Source: Lomentospora prolificans (taxonomy: Eukaryota; Ascomycota; Sordariomycetes; Microascales; Microascaceae). Taken from it: DNA of 64,000 bases. Within the stretch, counting starts at the first letter, position 1. Every line of letters starts with the position of its first letter. The notes under the pieces are model-generated. The model saw only the letters and a list, made by a program, of their open reading frames with translations, did no database searches and was not told the origin of the DNA. Shown piece after piece: positions 59,243 through 64,000 of the stretch. Both the position numbers and the translations under genes were made by a program. The DNA is taken from positions 3,472,001 to 3,536,000 of the forward strand of contig JARFXM010000006.1 of NCBI GenBank assembly GCA_029532625.1, in the 5' to 3' direction.

Positions 59243-62200
59243 TTTGGGTGCGGAGGTTAAGAGTTCGGACGGGTTGAAGATGTGATTTCACTTGTGCGTG
59301 CAAGTCTGTGTGGCAGGCGAGCTGCCTGCTCTATAAAGCAGGGCTCATTTACGATTTTTTGACCCCTCTCCCCCACTCCTCAAACAGCACCCCTCGTAAA
59401 GTTCTGGGATGGCGATATCATCATTGAAGAAGACTCTTACAACCGTCATAATGTGCGGATCCGCCTTTCACACCCGTCTCAGCTCAGTCGATGGGTATCG
59501 TGATGGCAGGTTCTCGAAGTAGGCGCGATGGAGCCAGTGGACCTGTCAAGGCGCTAGTGGATCCACCTTTGACTAACAACTTGCATCCATTGGCAAGGAA
59601 TGATTCATACTCAGCGAGTTCGAGTCGTCCATGACGCCCTAATTCGTCTCTTTTCCGTATTGGTACCACCGTGCGGATACCGTTGCCTTCGTTTCGAGTT
59701 CAAATAAAGACCACCAGAGGCAACTACGGAATTCGCATCGGCATTCGTATATGCTTATCCTTTCTCTGTCTGCTAAGGTTGCATTCGACATAATCACAAA
59801 AGCCATGGTAGAACAGCCTGAGTGGAGATGGAATGGAGAAGAATCTCTGATCGCCTGCAGCTTGCCCTCAGTTACCGTTGAGATTTAGCAACAAGATGCA
59901 TCTGTCATATTGTTGTATTCAGTGCGTGTTACAGACTGTCTAGTCGCATCATGCCCTTGCTTTCCCGGCATAATTAATATGTACCCCCCATCACTACGTC
60001 ACTGCCTCTCTCTCCCAACTCCCAGTTCATTTTTTCGCCCGGGCCGGAGTGTTGCTCTTTGCCGAAAGCTGTCTTAAGACTCCATATCAAGATTTTGGCC
60101 ACCACCTTATGTCTCTTCCCGTTGCGAACCTGGCCCCTGATCATTTCTAGGTTGGCCCCCAAGACCCATCACCTTTCGTAGTCTGAGCCTCAGAGGACAA
60201 ATATAAACTTTGATTCTCACTTCACGTTGAAGTTATGGCTCATATTAACACATCGACACACTGCCCCGAAAATTTCAGCCGATCCGCTGCATGAGACGGG
60301 GAAATTACCAAATTTAGAACATCCTGATGCACAAACACACATGGTGAATGATGCTTCAAGTCGCTTGCTCGAAATTTTTCTTATGCTTAATCATCCAAAG
60401 GAACCAACAAAAATGCAGATAGCTGACATCCCAAGTTTTCCCTGGTTAGGGAAGCGACAACTCGTCGAAGAGGCCTTGGAGGCGTCAGAGTTGGGACTTT
60501 CGCTTGGCTTGACCTTGGCCTGCCCTGGAAACATTAATTAATATGGTAAGAAGTTCCTATCGAGAGGAATAGGAACAGTTCTTAGTACGTTCTCAATGTA
60601 ATGATAATCAGGCACCTCAAGCGCGGAATGCGCGGCTAAAAGTCAAGGAGTCTAGACGAATAGCTACACACCATACATTTCCTCTGAATTTGGAGCTCTT
60701 GCAACTTGCACTTTGACGAATTGTGTCTGCCGGACAAGATAATTACGTCATTAGGCAAATTTTCCATATCAATGCGATACAGAGAATGCATATGGTTCCT
60801 TCCTGGGGTCTTCGAGACGTTCGCGGGAACAGGCTTCATCGACAATGTCACCGCCTACTGGGTCAAGATGCCTAAGCAACAGCCTCAAGAATGTTTAAAG
60901 ACACCTGGTTCAAATTTCCCCACAAAAGCGATTGTGGGCGGCCTCGTCATTTCCGGCGAGTTATCACCAATCAAACACAGCACGTTTCGAGTGAATGTAT
61001 TGTCAAGGCTTAGTCACCTGAGCACCCTTGGTCCCTGTGTTTAGTGGTGCATGATCAACTGCGAGAAGAAGAAGCATAATCTTTCATCCGTAATAGCGTC
61101 CGCTCCGAGATGCAGCACATCGGGGTCGCGACCACTAGCAGGACTTGAAATACCGTCTATAAACCATTCGCCTCGTATTCGTCAATTGTTCCATCTATGG
61201 CGTGGCCAGCTTATCGGTTGGCTGAAACTCTATCCAGAGATCCAAAGGGGCTATACCTAATCGTGGCGGTTTACTTTGGCGGTAAATGGTATTACGGACA
61301 GTCTCGGGTGGCGGGCCTGTGGTGCTCTCCTGCTTATATTTCTTCGCGCAAGCCACCATTAGACGCATCGCATCCAATGCGTCCAGAGTAGCTCGAGTGA
61401 TGAGCCTGGCATCTCAGCTATACTTTTGCGCATCATGACTTTTTCAGGGCATTTGTTAACGGCACTGGTTTGTGCCTAGCATGACCGATCGAGTCACCGA
61501 CGAGTCTGAGACAACGTGCTTGGAATATCCCCGGCGTCAAGATCTTTTAACTCTCGCCAAGACAGTCCCCAAGACGCTGCGGCTATAGGCTGCGGGTACC
61601 TGCCACGGAGCTCATGTAAACTCCCAGCAATTCTCCGGAGTCCGGAGCTGTTCCAAAAAAGAACAAAAAAAAAATCCCCGTCAGCAAAGCTTGGTCAAAG
61701 TTTGGCCTCAGTGGGCGCCGGCCCGTCCATCACTTCCGGAACGACCCTTGGTCTCGTCGACACTATGCCATAAATAGATTCGTGGAGGCTGGAGAGTTCA
61801 GTCCCACGATTGCCGAGTTCAGCATGTCCCTTGAAGAGTGAGGCTTGTGCGAAAACCCGCAATTAGGAGCTCGGACAATTGTTCCTCAGCTGGTACCTTG
61901 TACCTCGCTTCATCAGGCAGCACGTCTGTCCAGCTACACGCCAAGCTTTTATGATTAGCTCGACACACGCCACCTCCTGGTGGGCTGGCCTTATGAACCA
62001 CATTTGGACAGGGTTTAAAGACAAACGGATGGAATGAAGGAACAAGAAAGGCAATACAAGGCAATACAACTAGGTCTGATATACTCTAGATCAAGATAAG
62101 AGCAAAATACGTAATCTGGGTGTTTATTACGGAAGGCCCTTTACTTCCTATATTTGTTCTAGTTCTCACAATGGTCCGAGGATCATTCAATGAAGATACA

Positions 62201-62640
62201 AGGCTGCAAGCAGATGGAGAATTGAAAACTTTAACGACTAGTTAGGAGCGCGGTCGTGGAGAACATGGGTGGACCCTTGGATGTCGGACCAACATGATTG
62301 GAATTCTCATCCGCGGCTGGGCCTCTGAGGATCCGGGGGACCTTTTCCTGTATCAATGGCAACTATTGCCATTCTTTTTCTGCCCGAATACGAGATGTAC
62401 GATGTAGAGATCTCAGGAAGCATCATGCAGAAGTTTAGCCTTGGATTGTATGATGACCTCGACCTCCGACTGAACGTGGGAACTAAGGTAGACGCAAGGC
62501 CCGATAACAGCTTGGGAAATTCTATAAATGAGCGGCTTGATCCCACTCATCCTTCTCTTTCAGAATTTCCTACCCATCTCGCTCAAAACATCATAGTCTT
62601 CTACCACCACTTTTCGCTAGACGTACACTTGCTCGGCAAG
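59243..62640. other. long intergenic region without a supported gene
   Basis: About 3.4 kb. Plus-strand frames at 60227..60541 and 60706..61044 are the longest; neither has a signal peptide, domain or family match. The right end holds the promoter of the secreted protein, with TATAAAT at 62523..62529. An A10 run lies near 61666..61675. Confidence 0.45.
62523..62529 (+). promoter_or_regulatory. TATA box of the Ser/Thr/Pro-rich secreted protein
   Basis: TATAAAT 112-118 bp upstream of ATG 62641. It lies inside the open frame that begins at 62356, which supports 62641 as the true start. Confidence 0.5.
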
Positions 62641-63731
62641 ATGCAGCCTAAGGCCCTTCTCACCCTCTTGGCTACGGCCTCGCTTGCTTCGGCCGCGGTC
62701 TTCCCGCGTGTTGATTCCCACGGAGCGAACAAGCCTGCCCTTTTGCGCCGCCAGAACGACGGTGATTCCAGCTCCACGGATGCCGGCACGCCCACCGATA
62801 CCGGCGTTGTTGAGAATCCTACCCCCAGTGACAATGGGGATGTTCAGTCCACTGATCCCGCCATTGGCACCATTCCACCTGATACCGGCGCTCCTGCTGC
62901 GGACACTAGTGCTCCCGCCGCAGATATCAGCGCCCCTGCTGCTGATACTAGTGCTCCTGCCGCGGACACCAGCGTTCCCTCCGATACAGCCAGCATCCCT
63001 GAAAACTCCAGCGCTCCTCCCGATACTTCGAGTGCCTTAGTCGTTCCCACGGAGCCTACCTCATCGGAGGGCACCATCTCGACTGAGCCGCCCGCTAGCA
63101 GCCCTGAGTCACCTAACCTTCCTCCTCCCACTACTTCATCGTCGTCAAGCCTACCTTCCCCCACTCCGACGTCTCCTACCTCTTCGTCCCTGAGGCCTAC
63201 GACCGTGACCGTCACCACCACTACCACTCCTCCCCCCCTCCCCCTCCTCCCCCCACAACTCCTACCACCAAGGTCACCGTCATCATCCCCAACCCAATCA
63301 CCATCACCATCTTCCCCAGCCCTGCCGTGGTTACCGTCCTCCCTCCTCCCCCTCCGCCGCCTGCTCGTCCTCCCCCCTACTGGGAAGTCCAGAATTTCAC
63401 CAGGACCTGTAACAGGGACGACACAAGCTGCAACTACTACTTCGGTATTGCCACCTTCAATGATCCCTGGAACGAGCCTCTCACCCAAGGAACCTGCAAC
63501 TACACCATCACCGGCAGCGGCGCTTCTCGACTCCCTGCTATCAACATTCCTTGCGAGGGTGGCTGGCGCTCCAGCTCCGCCTGGAGTGGCCAGTTTGGTC
63601 CTGGCAACGGCTTCACCGTCTTCGGCCTCACAAACTACGTTGGTATTATCTGGCCCGCTTATGCGGACTGGGAGCTTACCAATGGCGTTGCTGTCAAGCC
63701 TAACAAGTGGTACTGGCCTCAGTGGTTCTAA
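62641..63731 (+). CDS. Ser/Thr/Pro-rich secreted protein with C-terminal HR-inducing-protein-like domain; frameshift in C tract
   Basis: From ATG 62641 a signal peptide (MQPKALLTLLATASLASA) and an LLRRQ dibasic site lead into a long Ser/Thr/Pro-rich region. It includes a short repeat of PAADTSA units (about 62890..62975), likely O-glycosylated and rod-like. Reading must move to another frame inside a C-rich run around 63228..63252: after it, TTPTTKVTVIIPNPITITIF leads to WEVQNFTRTCNRDDTSC, PCEGGWRSSSAW and a final WYWPQWF, stop 63729..63731. The end is a Cys-containing beta-type domain resembling small fungal secreted proteins called hypersensitive-response-inducing or surface protein 1. One missing C would explain the shift, either a real indel or an assembly error. 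Confidence 0.7.
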
Positions 63732-64000
63732 GGGGTTTAGCCTCAAAATCAGGAGCTACATGGGTTCCACCTCCTTGCCAACTTAGAAACGGCGAGGTGT
63801 GTTGCGGATTAGAAAAATCTACCTCTTAATTAGATATGCCTTAATAATAACTGCCTAGTTATTTTACAATCCTGTTGGGGCGAGCCTGAGTTATGATGTG
63901 ACAGCCAACACGGCAGTGCACTTATGATATCTTCAAGTCCTTTACTGACCTCCTAAGAGCCTGCAATCGCCATATATGAGTTTGCATCAGTTTCGGGATC

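Noticed and set aside
62356..62640. Upstream start for the secreted protein, adding 95 residues
   Set aside because: ATG 62641 begins a textbook signal peptide, and a TATA element lies inside the would-be extension.
62844..63746. 300-codon minus-strand frame opposite the secreted protein
   Set aside because: Antisense of Ser/Thr/Pro-rich DNA commonly stays open; its Gly/Val/Asp-rich product has no domain.

Overview
The window is nuclear DNA of a filamentous ascomycete (Pezizomycotina). Genes are split by short introns (about 50-110 bp) with GT..AG ends and CTAAC-like branch sites. The families are typical of these fungi: LaeA-like methyltransferase, cutinase, PTH11-like receptor, type-B carboxylesterase, DHA1 transporters and Zn2Cys6 proteins. 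A 21 kb AT-rich block carries the C-to-T/G-to-A signature of repeat-induced point mutation (RIP). A plant-associated lifestyle is likely (cutinase, secreted proteins); the species cannot be named from the sequence.

Layout. 1-0.7 kb: 3' part of a LaeA-like methyltransferase (minus, cut by the window edge). 3.4-5.7 kb: two dead genes, a GH78 rhamnosidase tail and a P450 joined to a plant-type ferredoxin domain. 6.1-7.8 kb: MFS transporter. 9.4-17 kb: intact secreted or membrane genes: cutinase, secreted epoxide hydrolase, PTH11-like receptor, carboxylesterase. 18.3-18.9 kb: broken sulfotransferase-like gene. 19-24 kb: gene-poor, with relics and a 16-bp tandem array. 24.6-27.1 kb: a 791-residue Zn2Cys6-ankyrin protein ending in a CaaX box. 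27.17-48.28 kb: three nested LTR retrotransposons. A minus-strand Ty1/copia element (288-bp LTRs, target duplication AATAT) was invaded by a plus-strand Ty3/gypsy chromovirus (441-bp LTRs) and by a 9.6-kb minus-strand Ty3/gypsy element (348-bp LTRs, duplication ATATA); all are RIP-mutated. 48.8-64 kb: short-chain dehydrogenase, small secreted precursor with dibasic sites, small basic protein, broken acyltransferase, second MFS transporter and a Ser/Thr/Pro-rich secreted protein with a frameshift in a C tract.

Function. The cutinase, secreted epoxide hydrolase and carboxylesterase within 8 kb could act together on plant cutin, whose monomers include epoxy fatty acids (inference). No complete biosynthetic cluster is visible: the methyltransferase, P450, acyltransferase and two transporters are separated and partly dead, so the region looks like a decaying accessory segment. 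Several dead genes carry stops readable as C-to-T changes, which fits RIP spreading from the transposon block. The copia LTR lies only 23 bp upstream of the Zn2Cys6-ankyrin start codon and has moved the original promoter 21 kb away.
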